Part shown: piece by piece, positions 40,726-49,149 of the stretch
Position numbering within the stretch: the stretch's first letter is position 1
Layout: every line of letters starts with the position of its first letter
Source of the DNA: Streptomyces sp. CB02980
GTDB lineage: Bacteria > Actinomycetota > Actinomycetes > Streptomycetales > Streptomycetaceae
Reading direction: 5' to 3'
NCBI RefSeq assembly: GCF_014451325.2
Contig: NZ_JACSCH020000007.1
Span: 68,965 to 132,964 of the forward strand
DNA length: 64,000 bases
The notes under the pieces: generated by a model
Told to the model about the DNA's origin: nothing
What the model saw: the letters and a program-made list of their open reading frames with translations, nothing else
The model's database searches: none
Position numbers and translations under genes: made by a program

Positions 40726-41840
40726 CAGGCCTCCTCGAGTGCGAGTTCGGCGGTGTCGGGTCGGCCTCGCTCGGCCGGCCTGACCTTGACGCCGACGATG
40801 CGGTAGCGGGCGTCGAGGCCCGTCGGGTGCCATTCGTCGGTGATGCGGATGCGGGCGGTGCGGCCGAGGAGCGCCGGGGGGACGATCCCGCCGAGCCGGA
40901 TGCTGATCTCGGGGATCTGCACGTGGCCCGCCTCCTGGTCGACGGCGGCCTGGGCGAGCGAGTTCAGCGTGTCCTTGTCGCTGACGTCGTTGTGGTCCGA
41001 GGACAGGTCGAGCTGGGGCCACAGGTCCGGGAGCGGATTCGTCGGCGTGGCCGGGTCGGAGACGGTCGGCCTGGACTCGGTGCCCGCGTTGCTGTTGGCC
41101 GAGGCGCCGCGGGCCAGGGCCACGGTTCCGCCGCGGGTGGCGTCGTCCGGGAGGGAGTACGACAGGATCGCGCCGGGCCGGTCGAAGAGCATGTCGGTGG
41201 CGCCGGTACGGATCTTGGGCGAGCCGAGCCGGAGCTGGCGGATCCGCGCGCCGTCGTCCGGGTCCCGGTAGACGAGGATCTGGTACTCGAAGCCGTTGTC
41301 CTGGGCGCCGAGCTGGTCGAGTGCCTCCTGGTAGACCGTCTCGTCCCCGTGCCGCCAGGAGGCCGTCCGCAGTACGCCGGAGTCCTCCGTCTCGTCGCCG
41401 ACGTCGATCTTGCTGCCGGCCAGGCCCTTGGACAGTTGCGACCAGAGGCTGCGGGCGATGACGAACTGGTCGGTCGGCTGGAGGAACCGGGTCTCGAACT
41501 CGTCCGTACGGATGCGTCGTCGGCCCGCGTACGAGTCGAAGGTGGAGGCCTGGATGCCCAGGGTCACCACGCCCCGGTCGCTGGACTGCAGGTTGGTGGT
41601 CCAGACGATGCCGCCCCACCAGAGGTCTCCGCCGCGCTCCAGGTAGACGGTGGTGCGGCCCGGCTTGATCTTGTGGGCCCGCTCGGCGATGGTGCGGTCG
41701 GGGATGGGGACGGTGCCGGAGAGGGAGCCGGCCCGGCCGATGTAGTCCTCGAAGGAGACGTCCCGCAGCGGCAGGATGTCGAGGGTCGTGTCGGTCACGA
41801 GGTCGCAGAAGATGGCCCGGTAGGGCGTGTCGAGTGCCAT
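40725..41840 (-). CDS. Tail hub/tail-associated protein (Gp37-like)
   Basis: This 371-residue protein begins MALDTPYRAIFCDLVTDTTLDILPLRDVSFEDYI and has RTTVYLERGGDLWWGGIVW, an N-terminal beta-barrel pattern of hub proteins, then a mixed region and a C-terminal barrel-like part. The layout matches siphovirus minor tail/hub proteins of the ReqiPepy6 Gp37-like type, which sit below the distal tail protein and hold fibres. Its place after the fibre genes is unusual, since hub genes usually follow the distal tail gene directly. Confidence 0.7.
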   Translation of the reverse strand: MALDTPYRAIFCDLVTDTTLDILPLRDVSFEDYIGRAGSLSGTVPIPDRTIAERAHKIKPGRTTVYLERGGDLWWGGIVWTTNLQSSDRGVVTLGIQASTFDSYAGRRRIRTDEFETRFLQPTDQFVIARSLWSQLSKGLAGSKIDVGDETEDSGVLRTASWRHGDETVYQEALDQLGAQDNGFEYQILVYRDPDDGARIRQLRLGSPKIRTGATDMLFDRPGAILSYSLPDDATRGGTVALARGASANSNAGTESRPTVSDPATPTNPLPDLWPQLDLSSDHNDVSDKDTLNSLAQAAVDQEAGHVQIPEISIRLGGIVPPALLGRTARIRITDEWHPTGLDARYRIVGVKVRPAERGRPDTAELALEEA

Positions 41841-41852
41841 GGGACAGCCCCC

Positions 41853-42989
41853 TTACAGGACGTAGGTCGCGGAGATGCGGATGTTCCGCCCGGCGACGAG
41901 GGCGCCGTTGGACGACCAGGTGCGCAGGTTGACCTGTCCGCTGGGCGAGATGTAGGCGCCGCCGTTGCCGAAGCCGTCGCAGGCGGAGGCCTCGTAGTCG
42001 ATGGCCGGGCGCCATCCGGCGGGCAGGGTGCACAGCGGTTCGTCGGCGATGTTGCCGGCGCTCTCGGCGTTGATGTTGGCGCCGTTGCGGGTGACGGTGA
42101 CGAGGACGGTCGCGAGGCCCCGGGAGCGGCGGGCGGAGAAGGACACCACCGTCCAGCCGGTCAGCGGGGTCACGCCGTTCGCCGTGGTCTCGACCTCCAC
42201 CGGCGGCTGGTAGGCCACCCAGCCGTTGCCGTTCCAGCGCTGGAGGGTCCCGTTGTTGTCGCGGAACTGGCCGGGGTAGCCGCCGGTGGAGATCGTCCCG
42301 TTGGGGGCGATGCCGCCGATCTCCTTCGGGTAGGCGACCCAGCCGTTGCCGTCCCAGCGCTGGAGGTAGTGGGCGTTGTCGTTGTCCTGGTACTGACCGG
42401 GGTAGGAACCGGGCACACCGGCGTTGTTGTAGACGGGCAGGATGCCGCCCACGCCGACGAGGGTGGTCCGCAGGTCGGTGACGGCCCCGCCCGCCCAGGC
42501 GATGCCGCCGGTGCCGGCCGAGGCCGACTTCTCCACCCTGACCGAGAAGAGGGGCAGGGAGAGCGGGGGTGCGTCCGGGGCGGACGGCTGCGCCTTCGGC
42601 GCGCCCCTGACGATCTCCAGGGCGGCTTCGCTCCTGGTCAGGGTGTCGAACTCGTCGTCGTACACGCGCAGGACGACGAGGTCGACGCGGGGGTTGAGCG
42701 GATCGCCGTCGCCGAAGGTGAGGACGGTGTCCGCGTCGAGGGTGACGGGGTACGCGCCCTGGGCGTTCGGGCCCTGGACGACGGCGCGGCCGGCGTAGAC
42801 GGTCGCGCTCATGGGGCCGCTGCCGCTCATCCAGAGGCCGCCGACCCGGTACTTGCCGTCGACCGTGCCGGGCAGGACGCCGGAGCGCGAGGCGAGCGGG
42901 TTGACCGGCGTGGTGGCGCCGTGGGCGGTGAGACGGGTGGTGACGCGGGTCTGCCCGGTCGGCGGGAGCCAGCCGCTGCGCAGTGCCAT
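41853..42989 (-). CDS. Tail fibre/receptor-binding protein paralogue 3
   Basis: This 378-residue protein starts MALRSGWLPPTGQTRVTTRLT, like its two upstream relatives. A shared N-terminal domain of about 165 residues is followed by a repeated unit of the form YPGQ-x-x-D...LQRW-[DN]-G-x-x-W-V-x-Y (two copies near residues 180-245). The C-terminal region of about 130 residues is unlike the other two. The N-terminus should anchor to the tail tip. The variable C-terminus should bind the target surface. It starts 33 bases after paralogue 2. Confidence 0.78.
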   Translation of the reverse strand: MALRSGWLPPTGQTRVTTRLTAHGATTPVNPLASRSGVLPGTVDGKYRVGGLWMSGSGPMSATVYAGRAVVQGPNAQGAYPVTLDADTVLTFGDGDPLNPRVDLVVLRVYDDEFDTLTRSEAALEIVRGAPKAQPSAPDAPPLSLPLFSVRVEKSASAGTGGIAWAGGAVTDLRTTLVGVGGILPVYNNAGVPGSYPGQYQDNDNAHYLQRWDGNGWVAYPKEIGGIAPNGTISTGGYPGQFRDNNGTLQRWNGNGWVAYQPPVEVETTANGVTPLTGWTVVSFSARRSRGLATVLVTVTRNGANINAESAGNIADEPLCTLPAGWRPAIDYEASACDGFGNGGAYISPSGQVNLRTWSSNGALVAGRNIRISATYVL

Positions 42990-43021
42990 GGTTTTCTCCT
43001 GTGGGGTGGGTGGATCCGGGA

Positions 43022-44212
43022 CTACGGCAGCGCGTCGACCCTGATGAAGGTGTTGTCGAAGCCGGCCTTGAGGGCGGGGGTGGCGGGGACGACCCGGAAG
43101 AAGGCCGTGAGGGTGTACGTCGCGCCCGCGGTCAGGCCGGACTGGCGGGTCGTGGTGGACACCGAGACCATGTTCTGGCTGGCGGCGAGCGCCGCGTAGT
43201 CGTCCTCGAGGTCGGCGATGACCGTGGTGCCCTGGGTGAGCCTGACCGCCATGAACGCGTAGTGGTCGGGGCTCGTCGACCGCATCTTCGCGCCGAAGCT
43301 GATGACGACCGCCCTCGACGGCGGGGCGACGAAGGAGAGCGTGAGCGGGTTGTTGGTGCGGCCCGCGAGCGTGGAGGTGTAGGCGGTCGACGTGGTGTCG
43401 CCGTAGTCGCGGTTGTCGACGAAGTACGGGCCCGCCACGACCGGGACCCACGTGGAACCGTCCCAGCGCTGGAGCTTGCCGTTCGTCGAGTCGCGGTACT
43501 GGCCCGTGTAGCTCGCCGGCGTGGTGGACGCGGACAACGGGATGATGCCGCCGAGCGCCGACGGGTACGAGACCCAGGCGCCGCCGTCCCAGCGCTGGAG
43601 CGCGCCGCCCGCGTCCTGGTACTGGCCGGGGTAGGCGCCCGGCAGGGACGCGCCCTCGACCGGGAGGATGCCGCCGAGGGCGACGACCGGGGTGCGCAGG
43701 TCCTTGAGCGCGCTGTCCCAGGGGATGCCGCCGTTGCCCGCGCTGGCACCGGCGGGGACGGTCACCTCGTACAGCGGGAGGCAGCGCGGCGGGACGGCCG
43801 GGGCCTGCGGGTCCTGGGTGGCTGCGCCCTGGATGATCTCGATGGTGGCCTCGGTGCGCGTGCCGCCGTCGTAGAGCTTGTCGTAGATCTTCAGGACGAG
43901 CACGTCCTTGCGGCTGTACAGGGCGTTGCCCGGGGCGAAGGTCACGACCTCGGAGGCCGGCAGCGTGACCGGGAAGACGCCCTGGGAGATCTCGCCCTGG
44001 ATGACGGCCCGGCCCTCGGAGACGGTCGCCGACATGGCGGCGGAGCCGAAGGTCCAGAAGCCGGAGAGCCGGTACTGGCCGCCGTACGAGCCGGGCAGGA
44101 CGCCGGAGCGGACCTGGACGGGGTTGGTCATGGTGGTGACGCCGGTCTGGGTGAGCCGGGTGTCCTCGCGGGTCTGGCCGGTCTCGGTGACCCAGCTGCT
44201 GCGCAGGTTCAT
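43022..44212 (-). CDS. Tail fibre/receptor-binding protein paralogue 2
   Basis: This 396-residue protein begins MNLRSSWVTETGQTREDTRLT. The N-terminal domain contains GVLPGSYGGQYRLSGFWTFG and a VLVLKIYDKLYDGG region equivalent to those in paralogues 1 and 3. Two copies of the GQYRD...LQRWDG repeat follow, and then a distinct C-terminal beta-rich domain ending FDNTFIRVDALP. It is one of three tandem genes with a shared 5' part and different 3' parts. Confidence 0.78.
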   Translation of the reverse strand: MNLRSSWVTETGQTREDTRLTQTGVTTMTNPVQVRSGVLPGSYGGQYRLSGFWTFGSAAMSATVSEGRAVIQGEISQGVFPVTLPASEVVTFAPGNALYSRKDVLVLKIYDKLYDGGTRTEATIEIIQGAATQDPQAPAVPPRCLPLYEVTVPAGASAGNGGIPWDSALKDLRTPVVALGGILPVEGASLPGAYPGQYQDAGGALQRWDGGAWVSYPSALGGIIPLSASTTPASYTGQYRDSTNGKLQRWDGSTWVPVVAGPYFVDNRDYGDTTSTAYTSTLAGRTNNPLTLSFVAPPSRAVVISFGAKMRSTSPDHYAFMAVRLTQGTTVIADLEDDYAALAASQNMVSVSTTTRQSGLTAGATYTLTAFFRVVPATPALKAGFDNTFIRVDALP

Positions 44213-44267
44213 GGGGTTTCTCCGTTCGGGGAGGCGGGAGTCGGGGGTCGGTGCGGCGTTCGGGGCG

Positions 44268-45461
44268 TCAGGACCGGACCCATTCGGCGGAGAGGGTGCA
44301 GGCGTAGCCCGAGCCGCCGAGGGTCTTGATCGCCGCGGTGTGGCTGTGGAAGCCGGCGAGCTGGAGGGTCTCGCCCGCGACGAGCCTGACCACGCTGCTG
44401 CCGCCGACGGAGATGGCGCCGTTGCCGGCAGGGGTGAGCCAGGTCATCCGGGACTGTCCGACGCCGCCGACCACGACGCGGGCGCCGCGCATGCCGGTCT
44501 GGGAGTCATTGGCCCAGGTGGCGTGTGCGGAGACCCGCCACCAGCCGGTGCGCGGCACGATGTAGGTGTTGTTCGAGGTCCAGGCGGCGGCGTCGTCGAC
44601 CTCGACGGTGGGCAGACCGAGGACGGTCCAGGTGTTGGGGGCGACGCTCTGGGCCTGGGCGGTCTGCCACTGGGTGGCGCAGAGCAGCACGGTCGCGGCG
44701 CCCTGGACGTACTGCCAGGAGGAACCGTTCCAGCGCTGCAGTCCGCCGCTGTTGTCCCGGTACTGGCCGGGGTAGCCGCCGGCGGCGGTGCCGCTCGGGG
44801 CGATGCCGCCGACGGCCTTCGGGTACGAGACCCAGGCCGCCCCTTCCCAGCGCTGGAAGAGGCCCGCGGTGTCCCGGTACTGGCCGGTGTAGGCGCCCTT
44901 GAAGCCGCTGGCGGGCATGATGCCGCCGAGCGCGACGACCGGCCAGTGCATGGTGGTGACGGCGGTGGCCCAGGCGATGCCGCCGGTGCCGGCCGAGGTG
45001 CCCTTCGGCACCCGGATCGTGTAGAGCGGGATGGTGCTGCCCGTACCGGTCTGCGGGACGGTGGGCGTCGCAGCGGGGGTGCCCTTGACCAGCCGTACGA
45101 CTGCCTCGGTGGTGCCCGTACGGTCGTAGACGTCGTCGATCACGGCCAGTTCGAGCAGGTCGATCCGGTCGTACTGCGGGTCGCCGTCCGCGAGCGTGAA
45201 GGTCTCCGGCGCGATGGCGGCCACGAGGTAGGCGCCCTGGGCGGTGTCGTTGCCCTGGACGATTGCGCGACCGGTGCCGATGGTGGCCTGCATGGGCGCG
45301 CTGCCGGTCAGGAGGAAACCGCCCGGCACGATGCCCGGGCGGGAGCGCAGGGGGGTCTCGTCGGCGCTCTGGCCGCTGGGGGTGAGCAGGGCGGCGAGGG
45401 TCAGGCGGGTGTCCTCGCGGGTCTGGCCGGTGGACGGGAGCCAAGCGGCGCGTACGGTCAT
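44268..45461 (-). CDS. Tail fibre/receptor-binding protein paralogue 1
   Basis: This 397-residue protein starts MTVRAAWLPSTGQTREDTRLT. It has the common N-terminal domain, two GQYRD...QRW repeats near residues 180-240, and a C-terminal domain whose WWRVSAHATWANDSQTGMRG and ETLQLAGFHSHTA stretches recall C1q/TNF-like jelly-roll receptor-binding tips. ATG 45461 lies eight bases after GGAGAGG. The GTG at 45470 is too close to that site. Confidence 0.78.
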   Translation of the reverse strand: MTVRAAWLPSTGQTREDTRLTLAALLTPSGQSADETPLRSRPGIVPGGFLLTGSAPMQATIGTGRAIVQGNDTAQGAYLVAAIAPETFTLADGDPQYDRIDLLELAVIDDVYDRTGTTEAVVRLVKGTPAATPTVPQTGTGSTIPLYTIRVPKGTSAGTGGIAWATAVTTMHWPVVALGGIMPASGFKGAYTGQYRDTAGLFQRWEGAAWVSYPKAVGGIAPSGTAAGGYPGQYRDNSGGLQRWNGSSWQYVQGAATVLLCATQWQTAQAQSVAPNTWTVLGLPTVEVDDAAAWTSNNTYIVPRTGWWRVSAHATWANDSQTGMRGARVVVGGVGQSRMTWLTPAGNGAISVGGSSVVRLVAGETLQLAGFHSHTAAIKTLGGSGYACTLSAEWVRS

Positions 45462-45573
45462 GGGGGTCACCTCTCCGGAAGGGGTCGGGGCGGGGCGGGC
45501 GCTGCGGAGGGCCGCCGCCCGCGGGCGCCCGTGGGCGGCCGGCGGGCGGCGGCGGGCGGTCGGCGCGTCCCGG

Positions 45574-46497
45574 TCACCACTCGGCGCTGCGCCAGCGCAC
45601 GGTCATCAGCGCGTTCTCGGTGCCCTCTTCGGGCCGGAAGGACAGGTCGGTCCGGCCGGGGTCGAGCACGAACAGCTCTTCCGGGGTGGAGTCGGCCATC
45701 GCGGTGTGCAGGCGGGAGGCGGAGTTGTTGAGCATGACCGTGCCCGCGCGGGTGTCGATGGTCAGTTCGTCGCCGGCGGTCAGGTCGATCGCGTACCGCA
45801 GCCGGCGCCTGCTGACCCGCTCGGTGACGGTCGGCATGGAGCACGGGCCGCGGAAGACGATGACCGGGTGGACCGGGGCCGAACCGGTGTTCTCGACGAC
45901 GGCGTCACCCGTGCTCTTCGCCTGGCCCCAGCTGAGCGGCCAGCTGAGCGGCCAGGTGAGGCCCGACTCAGGCTGCGGGGGGCTGGTCGTGGCGGTCTGC
46001 TCGTTGACGACGTACCGGCGCGGGTCGGCGGCCAGCCACTGGACCGACATGCGGGAGCTGCCCTGGGTGGCGAAGCCCTGGTCCGCCGGGACGACGCGCT
46101 GGGCGATCCGGGCGCGGACGGCGAGCAGTTCGCCGTGCAGCCGGACGGTGAGCCATCGCTCCTCGTCGAGGAGGGCGAGCGACTGCCGCAGGGCCCGGAC
46201 GGCCCCGGCGGTGCCGCCGTACTCCGGCATCAGCACGATCGTGCCGCCGACCTTGCGCGGCTTGGCGTACCGGGAGCCGGGCCAGGCGCCGTGGGAGGTG
46301 GGGCGGTCGGCGTCGGAGGAGTCGTACTCGGGCAGGTCCTCCCAGCCCGAGAGGCCGCTCTTGTCGACGGCGAAGGGGGTGCCGGGGCCTATGAGGAGTC
46401 CGGCCCACTGCATCTGCCCGTCCTGGGTGATGAGCGAGCCGGGCGCGAGGTCGGCGATGTAGGAGTTTCCTGCGTACGGGGTCGTGGTCTCGGCCAT
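45574..46497 (-). CDS. Distal tail protein (Dit-like, siphovirus tail component)
   Basis: This 307-residue protein has a Dit-type layout: an N-terminal barrel (DGQMQWAGLLIGPGTPFAVDKSGLSGW), a middle helix-rich part (GAVRALRQSLALLDEERW), and a C-terminal galectin-like part with VENTGSAPVHPVIVFRGPC, the segment most typical of phage tail-tip families. It should form the hexamer between tail tube and hub. A 12-base direct duplication inside the gene gives the repeated PLSW at about residues 182-189. Confidence 0.82.
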   Translation of the reverse strand: MAETTTPYAGNSYIADLAPGSLITQDGQMQWAGLLIGPGTPFAVDKSGLSGWEDLPEYDSSDADRPTSHGAWPGSRYAKPRKVGGTIVLMPEYGGTAGAVRALRQSLALLDEERWLTVRLHGELLAVRARIAQRVVPADQGFATQGSSRMSVQWLAADPRRYVVNEQTATTSPPQPESGLTWPLSWPLSWGQAKSTGDAVVENTGSAPVHPVIVFRGPCSMPTVTERVSRRRLRYAIDLTAGDELTIDTRAGTVMLNNSASRLHTAMADSTPEELFVLDPGRTDLSFRPEEGTENALMTVRWRSAEW

Positions 46498-46651
46498 GGG
46501 GCCGTCACCTCACTTGGGATGGGTCGGCGGTGGGCGGACGGGCGCGGGTCGGGGCGCGGGGCGGGGCCGTGGGCGGACGGGCGCGGGTCGGGGCCGCGGG
46601 CGGCGGCGGGCGGCGGGGTGAGCCGCCGTACCGGGTCCGCGGCTCCGGGTG

Positions 46652-47908
46652 TCAGCGGGCGGCGGTCGCGAGGAAGAGCAGGTCCTCGGCGGTTGACCGG
46701 GGGCCGGCGCCGGGCTCCTCGTGGAAGTCCCGGACGCGGTGCGGCGGCCGGGGCGTCTCGGTGAGGGCCGGGACGCGGCGGTTCTCCAGCTGTGCGAGCG
46801 AGTCGATGCGGTAGTCGTCCGCGGAGCCGGGAGAGACGATGCCGCCGTCGGCGAGCATCGGGATCTTGTCGAGTTCGACGCCGAACTTCTTGCCGGTGAG
46901 CGGGATTTCGAAGCTGAGCTTGTTGAGCCCGTCGATGATCCAGTTGGCGAAGGCGATCAGGCCGTTGATGGGCCCCTTGACGACGCCGATCACGGCGCTG
47001 AGGCCGCCCTTGACCAGGTCTCCGATGCCCCGCATGGCCTTGCTCACGGCGTCCTTGGCGGTACGGAAGAAGCCGGGCACCTTGTCGGTGACCCAGGTGA
47101 CGACCGGCTGGACGGCGCTCTTGATGCCGCCGATCGTGCGGGAGGCGATGCCGCGGAGCGCGTTCGTGGCGGAGGAGACGGCGGAGCGGAGCTTGGAGAT
47201 CCCGCCGATGGCCGCGCCGACGATCTTCAGCGCGGTCTTGAAGAGGGTCAGATAGGCCTTGAAATAGGTGCCCACGGCCTCGCCGAGGAGCTTCATGATC
47301 GGCTGGAGGAACTTCCAGACCGCCTGGAAGCCCTTCAGCGCCTGCTGCATGGCCTGCTTGATGAGTCGCTGACCGGTCTCGGAGTTGACCGCGAGCTCGA
47401 TCAGATACGCCGCGACGGGCACGATCAGGCCGACGAGGAAGCCGAGCGGATTGGCCCGCATGGCGACGTTGACGCCTGTCATGGCGACGGAGGCGACGGT
47501 CATGACGATGCCGAAGGTGCCCATGAGACCGGCGATGACGTCGGTGATGGGCAGCAGCGGCAGGAGGATGCCGAGGACGGCGGCGCCGCCGGTGCCGATC
47601 CTCCCCGCGGCGGTACGGGCCTTGCCGGCGGCGGTGCCGATGCGCCGGACGCCCGTGGGCGCGGTGGAGCGGCGGATCCTGCCCATCGCGGTGGCGGCTC
47701 CGGAGGCGTTCTGGCCGAGGTTCCGGAGAGCGGTGCCGGTCGTGCCCATCACGGTGGCGAGGCCGCCGATCCCGCCGGCCGCCTGTCGTACGTCCTGGGA
47801 GAGGCGCCGCAGTGAGCCGCCCGCGTCACCGAGTCCCCGGGCCAGGGAGTTCACCGTCGGGACGGCCGCCCGGAAGTTCGGCAGGCCGCCCAGGGCCACG
47901 GCGCTCAC
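46652..47908 (-). CDS. Tape-measure-related tail protein 2
   Basis: This 418-residue protein has an N-terminal Ser/Gly/Ala helix region (SLRRLSQDVRQAAGGIGG), several long hydrophobic helices between residues 100 and 215, and a C-terminal half that aligns by eye with that of the upstream gene (IKSAVQPVVTWVTDKVPG..., GKKFGVELDKIPMLADGGIV). These traits fit a tape-measure protein. GTG 47908 overlaps the previous stop (GTGA). At 418 residues it is far shorter than the 800-2000 of many siphophages. Confidence 0.75.
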   Translation of the reverse strand: MSAVALGGLPNFRAAVPTVNSLARGLGDAGGSLRRLSQDVRQAAGGIGGLATVMGTTGTALRNLGQNASGAATAMGRIRRSTAPTGVRRIGTAAGKARTAAGRIGTGGAAVLGILLPLLPITDVIAGLMGTFGIVMTVASVAMTGVNVAMRANPLGFLVGLIVPVAAYLIELAVNSETGQRLIKQAMQQALKGFQAVWKFLQPIMKLLGEAVGTYFKAYLTLFKTALKIVGAAIGGISKLRSAVSSATNALRGIASRTIGGIKSAVQPVVTWVTDKVPGFFRTAKDAVSKAMRGIGDLVKGGLSAVIGVVKGPINGLIAFANWIIDGLNKLSFEIPLTGKKFGVELDKIPMLADGGIVSPGSADDYRIDSLAQLENRRVPALTETPRPPHRVRDFHEEPGAGPRSTAEDLLFLATAAR

Positions 47909-49119
47909 GCGCGTGCTCCACGCGCCTTCACGAGGTACATCAGCGCGTCGGCGGTCGCGTGCGGGTCGCTGGTGCGGGCCGCGTGGTAGTGCTCGATGTG
48001 CAGTCCGGCGCCGACGCCGGTGCCGCCGGTCTGGTGGCCCTGGGCCGCGCGGGCGCGGCGGGCGGTCTGGGCGAGGAGCCGGTCCAGCTTGGAGAGCGGG
48101 AGGACGGCCTCGGCCTCGCCGGCCTCGGCGAGGATCGCCGGGACACCGCCGTGGCGGGGCATGACGACACCACCGGTGGCGAGCATCGGGATGGTCGGGA
48201 TGCTGACGCCGAAGGTCTTGCCGCCGACGACCGGCACCCAGCCGGGGACGCTGACCTTGACCCTGTTCAGGCTGCCGATCATGCCGTTGATCAGGCTGAT
48301 GACGGCGTTGATCGGGGACTTCACGCCGTCCTTGATGCCGTTGAACGCCCGGGACGCGATGTCCTTGAGGCCGTTCCAGACGGACGACATCTTGTCCTTG
48401 ACGGCGCTGAAGGCCTTCGGGATCGCGGACTTGATCCAGTTCACCACCGGGGTGATGACGGCCTTGATGCCGTTCCAGACCGTGCTGATCACGGTCTTGA
48501 TCGCCTTCATGACCGTGGTGATGACCGTCTTCCAGATCTTCACGTAGGTCTTGATGACGGTGGCGACGGCCTTGACGACGGTGGAGATGGCCTTCTTGAT
48601 GCCGTTCCAGACCGTCTTGATCAGGTCGCCTGCCTTCTTCATGATCGGCCCGACGGCCTTCATGACGGAGCTGATGACGCTCTTGATGGCACTGAAGGCC
48701 TTCTTCAGGACCGTCTGCATCGTCTTCGAGCGAAGCGCCATGTCGACGATCGCCTCGATGAGCGGCATGAAGAGTTCGAGCAGGCGGACCAGGAAGTTGC
48801 CCTTCATGGACTTGTTGAGCTTGTCCTGGCCCTTGGCCGCCTTGCCGGCGCCGGACTCGTACTTGCCGAGCTTGCCGCCGGCCGACTGAGCGGTGTCGCC
48901 GGCCTTCTTCATGGCGCGTTCGGCCTGCTCGGAGGCGGTCTTGAGGTTCTTGAGCTGGGTACCGGAGCCCTGGGCGTTGGTCCGGAGCGTCTTGAGCTGC
49001 CCGGATGCCGACTTTCCGGCGTCTCCGACCTTCTTGACCGAGGATCCGGCTCCGGAGGCCTGGGTCTTGAGGTTGCGCAGGGCGTCGGACGACTTCTTGA
49101 GGGAACTGACGAGAGACAT
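47905..49119 (-). CDS. Tape-measure-related tail protein 1
   Basis: This 404-residue protein has a Lys/Ser-rich coiled N-terminus (residues 1-105), a central run of repeating amphipathic-hydrophobic helices with recurring VWNGIK (near 170, 220 and 260), and a C-terminus with LATGGVVMPRHGGVPAILAE, the very typical end of tape-measure proteins. The tape-measure protein sets tail length. It is coupled to the second tape-measure-like gene by a four-base overlap. ATG follows GAAAGGAGGTAACCCCCC. Confidence 0.85.
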   Translation of the reverse strand: MSLVSSLKKSSDALRNLKTQASGAGSSVKKVGDAGKSASGQLKTLRTNAQGSGTQLKNLKTASEQAERAMKKAGDTAQSAGGKLGKYESGAGKAAKGQDKLNKSMKGNFLVRLLELFMPLIEAIVDMALRSKTMQTVLKKAFSAIKSVISSVMKAVGPIMKKAGDLIKTVWNGIKKAISTVVKAVATVIKTYVKIWKTVITTVMKAIKTVISTVWNGIKAVITPVVNWIKSAIPKAFSAVKDKMSSVWNGLKDIASRAFNGIKDGVKSPINAVISLINGMIGSLNRVKVSVPGWVPVVGGKTFGVSIPTIPMLATGGVVMPRHGGVPAILAEAGEAEAVLPLSKLDRLLAQTARRARAAQGHQTGGTGVGAGLHIEHYHAARTSDPHATADALMYLVKARGARA

Positions 49120-49149
49120 GGGGGGTTACCTCCTTTCGGGGCGGGTGGG

